Shown: positions 6,636-7,389 of the stretch, piece after piece
How positions within the stretch are numbered: the stretch's first letter is position 1
Layout: each line of letters opens with the position of its first letter
NCBI RefSeq assembly: GCF_004138495.1
Contig: NZ_ML142853.1
Location: 119,103-126,491 of the forward strand
Reading direction: 5' to 3'
Length of the DNA: 7,389 bases
Source: Phytoactinopolyspora endophytica
GTDB taxonomy: Bacteria > Actinomycetota > Actinomycetes > Jiangellales > Jiangellaceae
The notes under the pieces: generated by a model
The model's database searches: none
Told to the model about the DNA's origin: nothing
The model's input: only the letters and a program-made list of their open reading frames with translations
Translations under genes and position numbers: made by a program

Positions 6636-6665
6636 GGCTGTACGGCGCTTCGAATGCGTACAGCC
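6636..6665. promoter_or_regulatory. 9-bp inverted repeat in the S12-S9 intergenic spacer
   Basis: A perfect inverted repeat, GGCTGTACG (6636-6644) and CGTACAGCC (6657-6665), separated by 12 bases that include the palindrome TTCGAA. It lies between the S12 stop (6672-6674) and the S9 ribosome binding site. An 11-base direct repeat, GTACGGCGCTT, at 6624-6634 and 6640-6650 overlaps its left arm. As RNA it could be an intercistronic hairpin that attenuates or protects the downstream message; as DNA it could be an operator. No T-tract follows it, so a plain terminator is not favoured. Confidence 0.5.
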
Positions 6666-6671
6666 GCCGCA

Positions 6672-7389
6672 TCATGACCTGCCCGCCGTACCGTCGTCGC
6701 TGGTACGTACGAACACCCGGCCCGCGATCCGGAGCCCGAGCAGCTCTCCGTCCGCCCGGCGGAGGAACTCCACCGGGCTCCCCTTCCACTCGCCGTCCAC
6801 GACGGTGAACAGATCCTCGTCCCGACGGCCGACGCGCAGCCGCACCGGCTCGTCGAAGTGGGCCATGACGAGCCGCAACGCCAGCGTCCCGCCGTCGGCA
6901 TCCACGCGGACGGAATCCGGCTCCGGCCCAGCTGTGGGTACCTCGTAGCTGCCGGTGAACACGGCCAGAGATTCGCCGTCGACGTGCACATCGGGCTCCG
7001 GATCGGACCGTCGTACTCCGGCCAGGCCAGCCAGCAGCGCGTCGCACACAGCCTCGTGGACGTGGTGGCCGTCGTCGCTGTTGGTGAGCACGACGACGCC
7101 GACGTCGGCTTCCGGAACGAACCGGTACGCCGTCCGTGTCCCCGCCAGGCTGCCCTCGTGATAGACGGAGTCCACGCTCGTCGCTCCTTCACCGGTCGCG
7201 GAATTGCCCGTCGCACCGTCAGCCGCACGGCCACCCGGCCCGCCACCACCATCCGCACGACCACCTGTCACACCATCGATCGACCGGTCGCGGCGGACGT
7301 GATCGATGTGCCAGCCCAGGCCGGTCGATGCCGGCGGTGCGCCCACCGGAACCAGCTCCCTGTACATCCGCCGCCGGGTCTGCGGCGTC
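6672..7389 (-). CDS. Serine hydrolase, S12 beta-lactamase / D-peptidase family, C-terminal part
   Basis: The frame is open from the window edge to the TGA at 6672-6674, about 238 visible residues; the start and the SxxK and YxN motifs lie outside. Counting from the Met at 7365-7367, GLGWHIDHV (16-24) is the typical strand before the third motif. VYHEGSLAGTRTAYRFVPEADVGVVVLTNS (68-97) contains the HxGS motif (H70), the KTG equivalent of S12 enzymes. The rest (from about 127, LAVFTGSYEVP onward) is a beta-rich C-terminal domain like the DUF3471-type tail of beta-lactamase-related hydrolases. Between the two motifs lies a Gly/Ala/Asp-rich insert of about 40 residues not expected in the family. 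Relatives include D-aminopeptidases, D-Ala-D-Ala carboxypeptidases, esterases and class C beta-lactamases. The gene context favours a D-residue peptidase, but this fragment cannot decide it. Confidence 0.85.
   Translation of the reverse strand, partial: TPQTRRRMYRELVPVGAPPASTGLGWHIDHVRRDRSIDGVTGGRADGGGGPGGRAADGATGNSATGEGATSVDSVYHEGSLAGTRTAYRFVPEADVGVVVLTNSDDGHHVHEAVCDALLAGLAGVRRSDPEPDVHVDGESLAVFTGSYEVPTAGPEPDSVRVDADGGTLALRLVMAHFDEPVRLRVGRRDEDLFTVVDGEWKGSPVEFLRRADGELLGLRIAGRVFVRTSDDGTAGRS
7167..7289 (-). repeat. Low-complexity Gly/Ala/Asp-rich insert in the S12 hydrolase
   Basis: Codes for about 40 residues rich in G, A, D and T (for example GGRADGGGGPGGRAADGATG) directly before VYHEGS. The short motif GGRA recurs 10 residues apart, and CCGCACG on the plus strand recurs 30 bases apart (7221-7230 and 7251-7260). 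It is in frame and reads as a flexible loop near the active-site mouth. It resembles in composition the inserts of the neighbouring S9 peptidase. Confidence 0.6.

Overview
The window looks like chromosomal DNA from a high-GC actinobacterium. Coding sequence is very G/C-rich at third positions, the leaders carry GGA-type ribosome binding sites, and the enolase-superfamily protein is strikingly similar, as I remember it, to the N-succinylamino acid racemase (NSAR) of Amycolatopsis, down to identical numbering of all five active-site residues. That similarity is from memory and was not searched. The genus is not established.

Layout, left to right. Positions 1-367 (+) hold the C-terminal part of an IS630-type transposase with a large in-frame internal deletion, so it is a dead remnant. 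A perfect 14-bp hairpin (368-399) follows its stop codon and also lies just beyond the stop of a small single-pass membrane protein gene on the opposite strand (406-543, -). Positions 544-744 are non-coding with nothing convincing in them. From 745 to the right edge everything is on the minus strand and reads as one tightly packed unit, transcribed right to left: an S12 beta-lactamase/D-peptidase-like serine hydrolase (5' end beyond the window), an S9 prolyl-oligopeptidase-family peptidase, an N-acyl-D-amino-acid deacylase, a GNAT acyltransferase of the COG3375 type, and the NSAR/o-succinylbenzoate synthase. The last four genes overlap by 8, 17 and 4 bases, so they are almost certainly co-transcribed and translationally coupled. 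Between the S12 and S9 genes there is a 73-76 base spacer with a 9-bp inverted repeat and an 11-bp direct repeat.

Taken together the operon looks like a pathway for breaking down peptides that contain D-amino acids and handling the released residues. The two serine hydrolases would release amino acids or N-acylated fragments, the deacylase would free D-amino acids from N-acyl-D-amino acids, the GNAT protein would N-acylate (probably N-succinylate) amino acids, and NSAR would interconvert the D and L N-acyl forms. The GNAT plus NSAR pair is known from the D-to-L amino acid conversion pathway of Geobacillus kaustophilus. Its combination here with a D-specific deacylase and two peptidases, and without a visible L-desuccinylase, is the most interesting point. 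The peptidase genes also carry short in-frame repeat insertions, twice with a period of 18 bp.
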